Notes under the pieces: generated by a model | What the model saw: the letters and a program-made list of their open reading frames with translations, nothing else | What the model was told of the DNA's origin: nothing | Database searches by the model: none | Source: JAHEGP01 sp963751595 | GTDB lineage: Bacteria > Pseudomonadota > Gammaproteobacteria > Pseudomonadales > JAHEGP01 | NCBI GenBank assembly: GCA_963751595.1 | Contig: CAVVVC010000001.1 | Location: 1,488,001 to 1,552,000 of the forward strand | DNA: 64,000 bases | Reading direction: 5' to 3' | Position numbers and translations under genes: made by a program | Shown here: positions 1 through 8,576 of the stretch, piece after piece | Numbering within the stretch: the first letter of the stretch is position 1 | Layout: every line of letters starts with the position of its first letter

Positions 1-47
1 TCCCTTGAGTTGCGGGTAAATCCTAGTTCACCGCAAGCAGCACTGAC

Positions 48-1028
48 TCAGCTGAAAATGGCATCACTGGAAAGCCCCTGGCGTTCCATGATTTCCCGCA
101 GGCGCTTTAACGCTTCAACCTGGATTTGCCTGACCCGCTCCCGGGTAAGCCCGATCTCAAGACCCACTTCTTCCAGCGTGCTGGGTTCGTATCCCCGCAA
201 GCCGAAGCGTCGGGCAATGACTTCTCGCTGCTTTTCGGTGAGTTCTTCCAGCCATGAACCAATACTGTCGTTCATGTTGGTATCCTGTAACAGCTCGGCC
301 GGATCAGAAGCCTGCTCGTCGGCGATGGTATCCAGCACCGATTTGTCCGAGTCTGGACCCACCGGTGTATCCACCGAGGTTACGCGTTCGTTCAAACCCA
401 GCAGTCGCTTGACCTCATCGACGGGTTTATCAACCATCTGCGCAATATCTTCCGGGGTCGGCTCGTGGTCGAGTCGCTGGGTCAGTTCCCGGGCCGCACG
501 CAGGTAGACATTGAGTTCTTTGACAACGTGAATCGGCAATCGAATGGTGCGGGTCTGGTTCATTATCGCGCGTTCGATAGTTTGCCTGATCCACCAGGTG
601 GCGTAGGTGGAAAAGCGGAATCCGCGTTCGGGATCGAATTTCTCGACAGCCCGGATCAGGCCAAGATTGCCCTCTTCAATCAGGTCCAGTAAAGTCAAGC
701 CTCGGTTGATGTAGCGACGCGCTATCTTGACCACCAGGCGCAGGTTACTCTCGATCATACGCTGGCGACCTGCCTCCTCACCCCGCTGCGCCATTCGCGA
801 GAACAGTACTTCCTCTTCGGGCGTCAGCAGCGGCGAAAAACCAATCTCGTTCAAATACAGTTGGGTAGCGTCGAGGGTTTTTTCGAAGCGCTCTGTCAGC
901 GCGCTGTCATCCTCACTCTCAAGGTCAACGACCGACTTGGCGTTGGCATCATCGACATCTGCTCCGGCAAGCAGGCCGTCCGTTTTGGCTTTCGCCGGGC
1001 GCTTAACTCCTTGTCGTTGTCTTTCCAT
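48..1028 (-). CDS. rpoS: RNA polymerase sigma factor RpoS (sigma-38)
   Basis: Stationary-phase/general stress sigma factor of 326 residues, close to the 330 of E. coli RpoS. Region 1.2 starts near residue 52, region 2 carries the core-binding stretch around DLIEEGNLGLIRAVEKFD and the -10 recognition stretch YATWWIRQTIERAI, and region 4 ends with a helix-turn-helix (LEEVGLEIGLTRERVRQIQ). The lysine in VVKELNVYLR (about residue 170) corresponds to the lysine known to be needed for RssB recognition in E. coli, so regulated proteolysis is plausible. It lies 46 bp downstream of nlpD, the usual order; in relatives the main rpoS promoter lies inside nlpD. ATG start at 1028. Confidence 0.97.
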   Translation of the reverse strand: MERQRQGVKRPAKAKTDGLLAGADVDDANAKSVVDLESEDDSALTERFEKTLDATQLYLNEIGFSPLLTPEEEVLFSRMAQRGEEAGRQRMIESNLRLVVKIARRYINRGLTLLDLIEEGNLGLIRAVEKFDPERGFRFSTYATWWIRQTIERAIMNQTRTIRLPIHVVKELNVYLRAARELTQRLDHEPTPEDIAQMVDKPVDEVKRLLGLNERVTSVDTPVGPDSDKSVLDTIADEQASDPAELLQDTNMNDSIGSWLEELTEKQREVIARRFGLRGYEPSTLEEVGLEIGLTRERVRQIQVEALKRLREIMERQGLSSDAIFS

Positions 1029-1074
1029 TCATTCAACCCCACTCGTAAACAATTGTCTCAGCGCGCCACCGGTG

Positions 1075-1818
1075 TCAGCGACGCGGTAATAAAGTACGTG
1101 GATCGACGGTCTTCCCGTCCCGCCGGATTTCAAAGTGCAGCATTGCCTGGCCGCCTTTGGTCCCCATTCTGGCAATCTGCTGGCCTCGTCTGACGCTATC
1201 GCCCTCTTTGACGGATGCGCTTTTATTGTAAGCGTAGGCGCTGAGATAATGGGCATCATGCTTGACGATAATGAGCAAACCGTACGCCTCCAGCCCTTTC
1301 CCAGCATAAACCACTTTCCCGGATTTGGCCACCGTCACAGGCTGACCCGATTTTCCTTGAATATCAATACCCTTATGCAGCTTTCCTGAGCCAGAATAGA
1401 CCCGCGAAACCCGTCCCTCGGCGGGCCAGCGCCAGGACTCCCCTGTGGCCGGGCTTACGCCCGCTGCAGCAGCGCTGGAGCGCCGGGGACTGGGCGTGGC
1501 GGGTTTCACCGCCGGCGGTGCCGATGCTGTCGCTGGCGCCCGCAAGCGCAGGCGATCGCCAGGGTGGATCACGTAGGGGCTGCCAAGGCCGTTCGCCCGC
1601 GCAAGACTGCGAAAATCGAGGCCGTAGTTCCAGGCGATCGAATACAGGGAGTCCCCCGGTTGCACCACGTACACACCGCTGCGATTGAGCTGGCCCGCGC
1701 TTTGCTCCACCACCTGCACCGTTGCGGGGTTGTGGCCGCAGCCGGCCAACATCAGCACTACCAGCCCAAGCAAGAACCTCGACACCAGACAGGATTTGAT
1801 GCATGTTCTGAGAATCAC
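1075..1818 (-). CDS. nlpD: NlpD-like lipoprotein, LysM plus degenerate LytM (amidase activator)
   Basis: Outer-membrane lipoprotein expected to activate a cell-division N-acetylmuramyl amidase. Hydrophobic signal and lipobox LMLAGC near residues 22-27, one LysM domain (about 50-95, YVVQPGDSLYSIAWNYG), a Ser/Ala/Pro-rich linker, and a C-terminal M23/LytM domain (about 145-247). The zinc site is incomplete: the HKGID motif is kept, but the final HxH reads MLHFE, so the domain is probably non-catalytic, as in E. coli NlpD. The start at 1818 is GTG; a second GTG at 1785 would give a more compact signal peptide. It precedes rpoS in the usual order. Confidence 0.92.
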   Translation of the reverse strand: MILRTCIKSCLVSRFLLGLVVLMLAGCGHNPATVQVVEQSAGQLNRSGVYVVQPGDSLYSIAWNYGLDFRSLARANGLGSPYVIHPGDRLRLRAPATASAPPAVKPATPSPRRSSAAAAGVSPATGESWRWPAEGRVSRVYSGSGKLHKGIDIQGKSGQPVTVAKSGKVVYAGKGLEAYGLLIIVKHDAHYLSAYAYNKSASVKEGDSVRRGQQIARMGTKGGQAMLHFEIRRDGKTVDPRTLLPRR

Positions 1819-1858
1819 CTGTAACCGGGCTCCCTGGCACCAGCGCCGTTTGCTCAGT

Positions 1859-2788
1859 TCATTGTCGACTTGGTGCGGATAGTCTCTCCAGACCCAAAAC
1901 CAACGCTACCCCGAATGCCGCCAACAATACGCTAAACAGGAACTGGGGTTCCTGTCCCGTGACCCTGGCAAACTCCATTGGCAGCACATTGACCTGCTCC
2001 AGGGGCTTTTGCTCCCCCGAGCTACTGGTGTAGTAACGCAGCACCTCTTTCCAGGGCCAAACCAGGTAGAGCGAGCCCGCAAGAAACCCGGTCAACGCCG
2101 CCAGCATGGGATCGTGATAGTGCTCCAGTAGCCAGCCCAGGAGGTGGCTGAATACCAGCAGTCCCAGGGCACAGCCGGCTATAAAAACCAGTAACAACGA
2201 TATTTGAAAATCATGTACCGCTCCCAGCACCACACTGTACGCCCCCAGCAATACGAGAATAAAGCTACCGGAAATCCCCGGCAGGATCATCGCACAGATA
2301 GCCAGGGCTCCACATAGAAACAGGTACCCCATGGTGACCTCGACCTCGGCGGGCCGGGCCATACCGATGTATACCGCGACCACTACCCCAAGCAAGAGCA
2401 GCACGCCGGTGATGCCGTTCCAGCCCCTCACCTGGCGCATGATGTAGATGGAGGAGGCCGCAATCAGGCCGAAGAAAAAAGCCCAGATCAGTATCGGCTG
2501 GTTGTGCAGCAGCCAGGTAATAAGCCCTGCCAGTGACAGGATACTGGTGCCGATTCCGGCCAGCAATATCAGCAGAAACCCGCCATCGATACGCTGCCAG
2601 CACTGCTGCCACTGACCGCGGAACAACAGACCCAGCCATTCCAGGTTCACCGCCCGGATCGCGTTGATCAGGCGTTCATAAATACCGGTAATAAACGCAA
2701 TGGTGCCACCGGAAACGCCGGGCACCACATCCGCTGCACCCATCGCCATCCCCTTAAGGAAAATCATTAACCACTGCACGCTATGCAA
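1859..2788 (-). CDS. DUF368 membrane protein, probable undecaprenyl-phosphate transporter (PopT family)
   Basis: Polytopic inner-membrane protein of about 309 residues with the DUF368 signature near the N terminus (FLKGMAMGAADVVPGVSGG) and a second related half-motif (MILPGISGSFILVLLGAY near 166-183), consistent with an inverted-repeat transporter fold. Members of this family, named PopT, have been shown to recycle undecaprenyl phosphate across the membrane; function here is by family. It sits between pcm and nlpD, a place without such a gene in E. coli. Start uncertain: TTG at 2788, GTG at 2779 (better spaced from the GGAGG upstream) or ATG at 2767. Confidence 0.85.
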   Translation of the reverse strand: MHSVQWLMIFLKGMAMGAADVVPGVSGGTIAFITGIYERLINAIRAVNLEWLGLLFRGQWQQCWQRIDGGFLLILLAGIGTSILSLAGLITWLLHNQPILIWAFFFGLIAASSIYIMRQVRGWNGITGVLLLLGVVVAVYIGMARPAEVEVTMGYLFLCGALAICAMILPGISGSFILVLLGAYSVVLGAVHDFQISLLLVFIAGCALGLLVFSHLLGWLLEHYHDPMLAALTGFLAGSLYLVWPWKEVLRYYTSSSGEQKPLEQVNVLPMEFARVTGQEPQFLFSVLLAAFGVALVLGLERLSAPSRQ

Positions 2789-2830
2789 GCCCTCCTTCGA
2801 ATGTTTTGCCGAGCCGGATCCACCCCGGAT

Positions 2831-3496
2831 TTACTTTACCGTGCCGGTCAGAAACGGCACGAAGTTGACCGGCTCTATGATTTCCTGCTCGAAACGATCG
2901 CCATCGCGAATCACCATCACCAACTCCTGTTGGCCAGACTCGCCCACCGGCATCAGCAAGCGTCCGCCGTGAGCGAGTTGCTGGAGTAGTTCAGGGGGTA
3001 TCCTTGCCGGCGCCGCCGCCGACAGTATGCCGTCGAAGGGGCCTTCACGCGACCAACCCATGCCGCCATCGCTGTTTTTGAAAGCAGCGTTGTACAGCTT
3101 GAGTTGGGACAAGCGTCTCTTGGCCCGTTGCTGCAGCGGTTTGATACGCTCCACGGAATAGACATGCTCCACTAGCTGGGCAAGGATCGCGGTCTGGTAT
3201 CCCGAACCCGTGCCCACTTCCAGCACTCTCTGCAGGGGGCCACCGGCGAGTAACAGCTCGGTCATTCGCGCCACGATATAGGGCTGGGAAAGCGTCTGCG
3301 AGAAGCCGATGGGTAAGGCGGTGTCTTCGTAAGCCCGATGCGCGAGCGCCTCATCCACAAACAGGTGCCGGGGAGTCTGGCGGATGGCCTCGAGCACCCC
3401 ATAGTCGCTGATACCCCGGTCCATCAGGCGTTCTACCAGGCGCTCCCGGGTGCGCATCGAGGTCATTCCGATACCCTGGCTGATAGCGCGGTTCAT
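2831..3496 (-). CDS. pcm: Protein-L-isoaspartate O-methyltransferase
   Basis: Repairs isoaspartyl residues in aged proteins using S-adenosylmethionine; cytosolic. 221 residues, slightly longer than E. coli Pcm (208) because of about 12 extra N-terminal residues. Family blocks are visible: TPRHLFVDEAL, ALPIGFSQTLSQPYIVARM, and the SAM-binding loop EVGTGSGYQTAILAQL (about 90-105). ATG start at 3496. The upstream 178 bp to truD would normally hold surE and contains no recognisable gene; a 20-codon reading frame there ends across the pcm start codon (ATGA overlap). Confidence 0.96.
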   Translation of the reverse strand: MNRAISQGIGMTSMRTRERLVERLMDRGISDYGVLEAIRQTPRHLFVDEALAHRAYEDTALPIGFSQTLSQPYIVARMTELLLAGGPLQRVLEVGTGSGYQTAILAQLVEHVYSVERIKPLQQRAKRRLSQLKLYNAAFKNSDGGMGWSREGPFDGILSAAAPARIPPELLQQLAHGGRLLMPVGESGQQELVMVIRDGDRFEQEIIEPVNFVPFLTGTVK

Positions 3497-3674
3497 CGGT
3501 ACAGCCCCGGGGTCGGGATGGCTGAACGTGGGTTTAACATTTTTCGTTGTCTCATGACTTGTCTCGATTGAGGCCGCCGATTATCCGCAGCACCCTGCCC
3601 AAATATTTCCCTGACGATGCTAATGCGCCCACCCGGGCAGCGAGCAGCACCGACTCGCCGGTACCCGGATGGCC

Positions 3675-4703
3675 TCACCGAGGGTTGCCCGATTGCCTGA
3701 AATCCCCGAGTGAGCGCAGCAAGGAGGTCGCATACACGCCCCGGTCGAGGGATACCTCGAGTTGCAGGGTAGCGCGGTCGATCCAGCGCCAGCCAAGGCC
3801 TCTGGCCCGCGCTCTCAGTGGACGGCGAGCGCTGCGCGCCTGAAGCCGATGAACCACCCCCAGGGCTTCGGGGTGCGCGCCGATAATGGACGCCTCCAGG
3901 GCCTGCACCTCAGCGTCGACCCCGGCCGGCTCACTTCCCACCATTGGCCCGGTGGGGTGAATTTCCAGATTTACCAGCCGCTCCTGTAACGGACCCGGGT
4001 TATCCACCGGCCCAAAAAAGCTGCGGCTGCCATCAAGGTTTACCAGCTCCCCAACCAGCACTTTATTCCAGGTGCCCCGGCTTTCGCGCTCGGCCAGTAC
4101 GCAATTGAATAGATAACCCCGTGCTGCGGATAGCGCCAGGGCCTGGCGCTGGCTCAGACGGCCTTTGCGAACCGGCCCAAGCTCGGCGGCGGCAATCAGG
4201 TTGCTCCCTCCCCGGCCAAAGCGCTGTTCGCCGAAGTAATTGGCGAAGCCCCCAGCGCAGATCGCTTCCAGTCGCTCATCCAGGATGCCGGGCTCGCACT
4301 CGATCTCGCGCAGCACGATACTGAAGTGGTTACCCCTGTGAACCCCGGGACGCAATTTACGGGGATGCCGATCCACTGCCTCGACCGCGATATCATCCTG
4401 TTCCAATTGGCTCCAATCGGGGTCACCGCCCCCCGGCAGGTGGACACTGAACCACTGGCTGGTAACCGCCTGCCGGTCCTTCAGACCCGCGTAACCCACC
4501 CCATGCCGCGGTATGGCAGCCAGACGCGCCAGTTGTTGTTGCACCTGGGCAGTGTTGTGACCTCGCTTGCGAATGCGCAAATAGACGTGCTCACCACTGC
4601 CCTCAGGTTGGAAAGGCAGCTCCTCACTGACCACAAAGTCCTCGGGGTAAGCTTTGTAGAACCCCCGGCACGGGGCCTTGGGCAGGCTGCTGGCAGTGGC
4701 CAA
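3675..4703 (-). CDS. truD: tRNA pseudouridine(13) synthase TruD
   Basis: Makes pseudouridine at position 13 of tRNAs. The catalytic aspartate lies in GYAGLKDRQAVTSQW, and the family motif NYFGEQRFGRGGSNL is intact. The open frame extends back into ispF, but the first residues matching TruD (YKAYPEDFVV) come soon after a TTG at 4703, which has AGGGAG about 9 nt upstream and lies 4 nt past the ispF stop; I take this as the start (about 342 residues). It follows ispF in the standard ispD-ispF-truD order. The C terminus is shorter than in E. coli, and surE does not follow. Confidence 0.9.
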   Translation of the reverse strand: MATASSLPKAPCRGFYKAYPEDFVVSEELPFQPEGSGEHVYLRIRKRGHNTAQVQQQLARLAAIPRHGVGYAGLKDRQAVTSQWFSVHLPGGGDPDWSQLEQDDIAVEAVDRHPRKLRPGVHRGNHFSIVLREIECEPGILDERLEAICAGGFANYFGEQRFGRGGSNLIAAAELGPVRKGRLSQRQALALSAARGYLFNCVLAERESRGTWNKVLVGELVNLDGSRSFFGPVDNPGPLQERLVNLEIHPTGPMVGSEPAGVDAEVQALEASIIGAHPEALGVVHRLQARSARRPLRARARGLGWRWIDRATLQLEVSLDRGVYATSLLRSLGDFRQSGNPR

Positions 4704-4707
4704 TCTG

Positions 4708-5187
4708 TCAGGCTCCCTGGGGAACCAGCAACACGATCGCGTGACAGGCAATGCCTTCCTCGCGACCAATGAAGCCCAGCTTTTCCGTAGTCGTAGCTTT
4801 GATGTTGATGGTCGAACGGTCAACTTCCAGATCACCGGCAATCAGGCGGCACATTGGCTCCACATGCGCGGCGAGGCGCGGCTCCTGCGCTTCGATCGTA
4901 ATATCGGCATTGCCGAGGAGGTAACCGCGAGCCTGTACCAGGCGGTAACAGTGCCCCAACAATTCGCGACTATCCACGCCCTTGAAGCGGGGATCGGAAT
5001 CGGGAAAATGCTTGCCAATATCACCTTCGGCCACCCCTCCCAGCAAGGCGTCACACAGTGCGTGTAACAGGACATCGCCATCGGAGTGGGCCTCCAGGCC
5101 GCGGTAGTGCTCGATGCGGACACCTCCCAGGGTGATATGATCACCAGGACCGAAGGCATGGACGTCGAAACCGTGACCGATGCGCAT
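4708..5187 (-). CDS. ispF: 2-C-methyl-D-erythritol 2,4-cyclodiphosphate synthase
   Basis: Fifth step of the MEP isoprenoid pathway: cyclises CDP-methylerythritol 2-phosphate and releases CMP. 159 residues, the family length. The metal ligands GHGFDVHAF (DxH) and the later histidine in EAHSDGDVLLHAL are present, with the terminal block TTTEKLGFIGREEGIA. ATG at 5187 overlaps the ispD stop by one base (TAATG), a sign of translational coupling. Upstream ispD supplies the pathway substrate two steps earlier. Confidence 0.97.
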   Translation of the reverse strand: MRIGHGFDVHAFGPGDHITLGGVRIEHYRGLEAHSDGDVLLHALCDALLGGVAEGDIGKHFPDSDPRFKGVDSRELLGHCYRLVQARGYLLGNADITIEAQEPRLAAHVEPMCRLIAGDLEVDRSTINIKATTTEKLGFIGREEGIACHAIVLLVPQGA

Positions 5188-5909
5188 TAGGCTTCTCTCC
5201 GCTTTGACAGGTACCAGGCCGCCAGCTCCAGGTCCTGTGGGTAGGTAACTTTGATGTTCGCCGGCGAGCCAATCAGCAGTGCCGGCCTGTAGCCCAACCG
5301 TTCCAGGGCCGAGGATTCGTCGGTAACCGCCGCCTGATCGGCCTTCGCCCTGTGCAGTGCCTCCCGCAACAGTCCGTAGCGAAACATCTGGGGTGTTTGC
5401 GCCAACCACAACTGCTCCCTGGGCAGGGTCTCTGTAACCTCGCCGGACGGAGCAGACCGCTTGACGGTATCAGTCACCGGGCGGGCGAGCAGGCCGCCCA
5501 CTGCGTGCTGCTGGAGCTGAGTCAACATTGCCTCCACATCCCCCTGCTCGAGGCAGGGTCGCGCCGCATCATGGACCAGCACCCAATCACCGGGCCCGGC
5601 GCGCCCGGCGAGATGCTCGAGGCCCGCGAGCACAGAGTCGGCTCGCTCGGCTCCGCCCTCGACGAGCATCACCCTTTCATTACTGGCAACGTCGAGGGTC
5701 GCCATCATGTCATCGTCGGGGTGTAATGCAATAACCAGACCGCAAATAGCGCCGCAGCCAAGCAATGCAGTACAGGCATGCTCGATCAGGGTACGGCCCG
5801 CGAGCTGCAGATACTGCTTCGGCAATGGGTCACCCATGCGCCTGCCCCTGCCGGCTGCCGGTACGATCGCCCAAACCGGGTTTGCTGATTCACTGCGTAC
5901 TGGATTCAT
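5187..5909 (-). CDS. ispD: 2-C-methyl-D-erythritol 4-phosphate cytidylyltransferase
   Basis: Third MEP-pathway step: transfers CMP from CTP to methylerythritol 4-phosphate. The nucleotide-binding loop AIVPAAGRGRRMG is near residues 14-27, followed by KQYLQLAGRTLIEHA and the HDAARP motif. The frame continues upstream to 5945, but ATG at 5909 gives a family-like N terminus (about 240 residues). This start overlaps the end of ftsB by 20 bp, as in other gammaproteobacteria where ftsB-ispD-ispF are co-transcribed. Confidence 0.95.
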   Translation of the reverse strand: MNPVRSESANPVWAIVPAAGRGRRMGDPLPKQYLQLAGRTLIEHACTALLGCGAICGLVIALHPDDDMMATLDVASNERVMLVEGGAERADSVLAGLEHLAGRAGPGDWVLVHDAARPCLEQGDVEAMLTQLQQHAVGGLLARPVTDTVKRSAPSGEVTETLPREQLWLAQTPQMFRYGLLREALHRAKADQAAVTDESSALERLGYRPALLIGSPANIKVTYPQDLELAAWYLSKRREA

Positions 5910-6186
5910 CCTGCCCCGGCGCCAGGTAGAGAAAGAAAGTTTCACCCTTTTTTATCATGCCCATTTCTTCCCGGGCTTTCTCCTCGAATCCCTCGGTGCC
6001 CGTTTGCAGTTCCCTGACTTCGATCTCGAGCGCGCCATTGCGGGCCTCCATGGCGGCATTGAGAACTTCCTGCTCGGCAATCCTGCGCTGCAGGCTGTTG
6101 ATCTCCGCCAAACTACCGGCCCCAAACCAGATCCGGTATTGAAGCCCCAACAGGATCAGCAACAAAACGGCCCACAACACCTTCAT
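5890..6186 (-). CDS. ftsB: Cell division protein FtsB
   Basis: Small bitopic divisome protein that forms the FtsQLB complex. About 98 residues: a short cytoplasmic start, one membrane segment (about residues 3-20, ending LQYRIWFG), a periplasmic coiled coil (about 25-65) and the conserved EEKAREEMGMIKKGETFFLY block, very like E. coli FtsB. ATG at 6186 is preferred; a GTG at 6207 adds seven residues. It lies downstream of eno, the standard location. Confidence 0.93.
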   Translation of the reverse strand: MKVLWAVLLLILLGLQYRIWFGAGSLAEINSLQRRIAEQEVLNAAMEARNGALEIEVRELQTGTEGFEEKAREEMGMIKKGETFFLYLAPGQDESSTQ

Positions 6187-6295
6187 CACAGCTCGCGAAC
6201 CACGCACCGGTCCGCCCCCCGCATGCTAACGGTAGCAACACCTATTCGAGGGAATGACACCCGCACCCGCTATTACTTTCGCCTAGAGCACACCG

Positions 6296-7585
6296 TTACC
6301 GACTGAATTCCGCGCGCCCGCGATAGGGGGCACTGCCGTTCAGCTCTGCCTCGATTCTCAGCAGGCGGTTGTACTTCGCGACCCTGTCCGAGCGACACAA
6401 TGAGCCCGTCTTGATCTGGCCGGCACAGGTAGCTACCGCCAGGTCGGCAATCGTGGTGTCCTCCGTTTCACCGGAGCGGTGCGAGATCACCACCGAGTAA
6501 TCGGCATCCTTGGCCATCTTGATCGCATCGAGTGTCTCGGACAAGCTGCCTATCTGGTTGAATTTGATGAGGATCGAATTGGCGATCTTGTTGTCGATGC
6601 CGCGCTGCAGGATTCGGGTATTGGTGACGAACAGGTCATCTCCCACCAATTGCACGGTGTCACCAATTTTCCGGGTCAGGATATCCCATCCTTCCCAGTC
6701 GCTCTCGTCCATACCATCTTCAATCGAGACAATCGGATAGCGGCTGCTCAGGCCCGCGAGGTAGTCGGTAAAACCGGCAGCATCAAAGGATTTGTCCTCA
6801 CCGGACAACTGGTAGCTACCATCCCTGTAGAATTCGGAGGAGGCGCAGTCGAGGGCCAGGGTCACGTCCTCACCGAGCTTGTAACCGGCCGCGGCAACCG
6901 CGACCGCAATGACTTCCAGCGCCGATTCGTTGGAAGGGAGATTGGGGGCGAATCCACCCTCGTCGCCAACGGCGGTACTCAGCCCCCGTCGGTGAAGCTC
7001 GTTCTTGAGGGCATGGAATATCTCGGCACCACAGCGCAGCGCCTCGGCAAAACTGCTGGCGCCCACCGGCTGAATCATAAACTCCTGGATGTCGACGTTA
7101 TTGTCGGCATGCTCGCCGCCATTGAGTATGTTCATCATCGGCACCGGCATCGAATACTTGCCCGGCGTCCCGTTGATATCGGCAATGTGCTGGTAAAGTG
7201 GCACACCTTTGTCGACCGCTGCCGCCCGGGCCACCGCCAGGGACACGGCCAGAATCGCGTTGGCACCCAGCGTTTCCTTGTTCTCGGTGCCATCAGCATC
7301 GATCATCATCTGGTCGATGCGGCGCTGCTCCGCGGCATCCTGGCCGACCAGCATCGGGGCGATCGTGTCGTTGATATTTGCCACTGCCTTCAGCACACCC
7401 TTGCCCAGGTAGCGGGACTTATCACCGTCGCGCAACTCCAGCGCCTCCCGCGATCCCGTCGATGCCCCCGACGGAGCGCAGGCAATACCCCTGGCGCCGG
7501 AATCCAGTACAACCTCGGCCTCCACCGTAGGATTACCCCGAGAGTCCAGAACTTCCAGCGCGGTTACTGCAACGATTGATCCCAT
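6296..7585 (-). CDS. eno: Enolase
   Basis: Interconverts 2-phosphoglycerate and phosphoenolpyruvate; in relatives it also takes part in the RNA degradosome. 429 residues, the normal length. Family blocks: VLDSRGNPTVEAEV (N terminus), FMIQPVGASSFAEAL, VGDEGGFAPNL, the metal/active-site stretch SIEDGMDESDWEGW, and ILIKFNQIGSLSETL with the catalytic lysine, then SHRSGETEDTTIADLAV. It stands alone with a good -10 box in the gap upstream (7699-7704). Confidence 0.98.
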   Translation of the reverse strand: MGSIVAVTALEVLDSRGNPTVEAEVVLDSGARGIACAPSGASTGSREALELRDGDKSRYLGKGVLKAVANINDTIAPMLVGQDAAEQRRIDQMMIDADGTENKETLGANAILAVSLAVARAAAVDKGVPLYQHIADINGTPGKYSMPVPMMNILNGGEHADNNVDIQEFMIQPVGASSFAEALRCGAEIFHALKNELHRRGLSTAVGDEGGFAPNLPSNESALEVIAVAVAAAGYKLGEDVTLALDCASSEFYRDGSYQLSGEDKSFDAAGFTDYLAGLSSRYPIVSIEDGMDESDWEGWDILTRKIGDTVQLVGDDLFVTNTRILQRGIDNKIANSILIKFNQIGSLSETLDAIKMAKDADYSVVISHRSGETEDTTIADLAVATCAGQIKTGSLCRSDRVAKYNRLLRIEAELNGSAPYRGRAEFSR

Positions 7586-7698
7586 TTTTCAGCTCCATAT
7601 TGTTAGCGCCGGACCGGGCCCGGGCGCCGTGTTTTCATCGTGTCACGCCCGTCTGGAATTACCCGGGGAGCGGACATCTACCCTGAGTAGACAGCATG

Positions 7699-7704
7699 AT
7701 TATA
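7699..7704 (-). promoter_or_regulatory. Candidate eno promoter (-10 box)
   Basis: On the minus strand this reads TATAAT, a perfect sigma-70 -10 hexamer, between kdsA (ends 7731) and eno (starts 7585). No good -35 was found at 16-18 bp. The predicted leader is roughly 105 nt and includes a GC-rich inverted repeat (about 7608-7632). Prediction from sequence only. Confidence 0.45.
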
Positions 7705-7730
7705 GTGCGGCATTGTGACACCATCGGGAC

Positions 7731-8576
7731 TTATTCAATATCGAGTGCCGGCTGTGCCTTGACCAACTGGTCGATCGCCTGCACCTGCTGCAGAAAGGGC
7801 TCCAGCTTTGCCAACGGCAGTGCACAGGGCCCGTCACACAGCGCGCTGTCGGGGTCCGGATGTGCTTCAAGAAACAGCCCAGCGAGGGATTGACTCATAC
7901 CGGCCTTTGCAAGCTCCGCCACCTGGGCCCTGCGTCCCCCGGCGGAATCCGAACGCCCGCCGGGCATCTGCAGGGAATGGGTGACGTCGAATACCACCGG
8001 GCAACCCATGCGCTTCATGATCCCGAAACCCAGGGTATCCACCACCAGGTTGTTATAACCAAAACTTGACCCGCGCTCACACAGCATCAGCTGTTGATTA
8101 TCCGCCTGCTCGAACTTGTACAGGATATGTTTCATTTCCGCCGGTGCCAGAAACTGTGCCTTCTTGATATTGATAGGCCGCCCGGTCCTGGCCATGGCCA
8201 CTACCAGATCGGTTTGGCGGGACAGGAACGCCGGCAACTGCAGGATATCCACAACTTCAGCCACTACCGCCGCCTGCCCGGGTTCGTGCACGTCGGTAAT
8301 CACCGGGATCCCGAACTGGCGCTTTATCTCGGAAAAAATCTCGAGCCCGGCTTCCATCCCGGGACCGCGGAAGGAATTGATGGAGGAGCGGTTCGCCTTA
8401 TCGAAAGAGGCCTTGAAAATATAGGGAATTCCAAGCCGCTGGCACACCCCGACATAGTGTTCCGCAATCCGCAGCGCCATGTCCCGGGACTCCAGCACAT
8501 TCATGCCACCCATCAGCACGAAGGGCAGCGAATTGCCGATTTCGATGTCCCCAACCTGGACGACGGGCAAGCTCAT
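7731..8576 (-). CDS. kdsA: 3-deoxy-8-phosphooctulonate (Kdo8P) synthase
   Basis: Condenses phosphoenolpyruvate with arabinose 5-phosphate to make Kdo 8-phosphate for the lipopolysaccharide core. 281 residues, the family length. Visible blocks: FVLMGGMNVLESRD, FKASFDKANRSS, GIPVITDVHEP, LPAFLSRQTDL, and DVTHSLQMPGG. ATG start at 8576 overlaps the pyrG stop by 4 bp (ATGA), so the two are translationally coupled. The order pyrG-kdsA-eno is standard in this class. Confidence 0.98.
   Translation of the reverse strand: MSLPVVQVGDIEIGNSLPFVLMGGMNVLESRDMALRIAEHYVGVCQRLGIPYIFKASFDKANRSSINSFRGPGMEAGLEIFSEIKRQFGIPVITDVHEPGQAAVVAEVVDILQLPAFLSRQTDLVVAMARTGRPINIKKAQFLAPAEMKHILYKFEQADNQQLMLCERGSSFGYNNLVVDTLGFGIMKRMGCPVVFDVTHSLQMPGGRSDSAGGRRAQVAELAKAGMSQSLAGLFLEAHPDPDSALCDGPCALPLAKLEPFLQQVQAIDQLVKAQPALDIE

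Noticed and set aside
3493..3678. 61-codon frame in the truD-pcm gap as a surE remnant
   Set aside because: No SurE N-terminal motif (ILLSNDDG) or other similarity in any frame.
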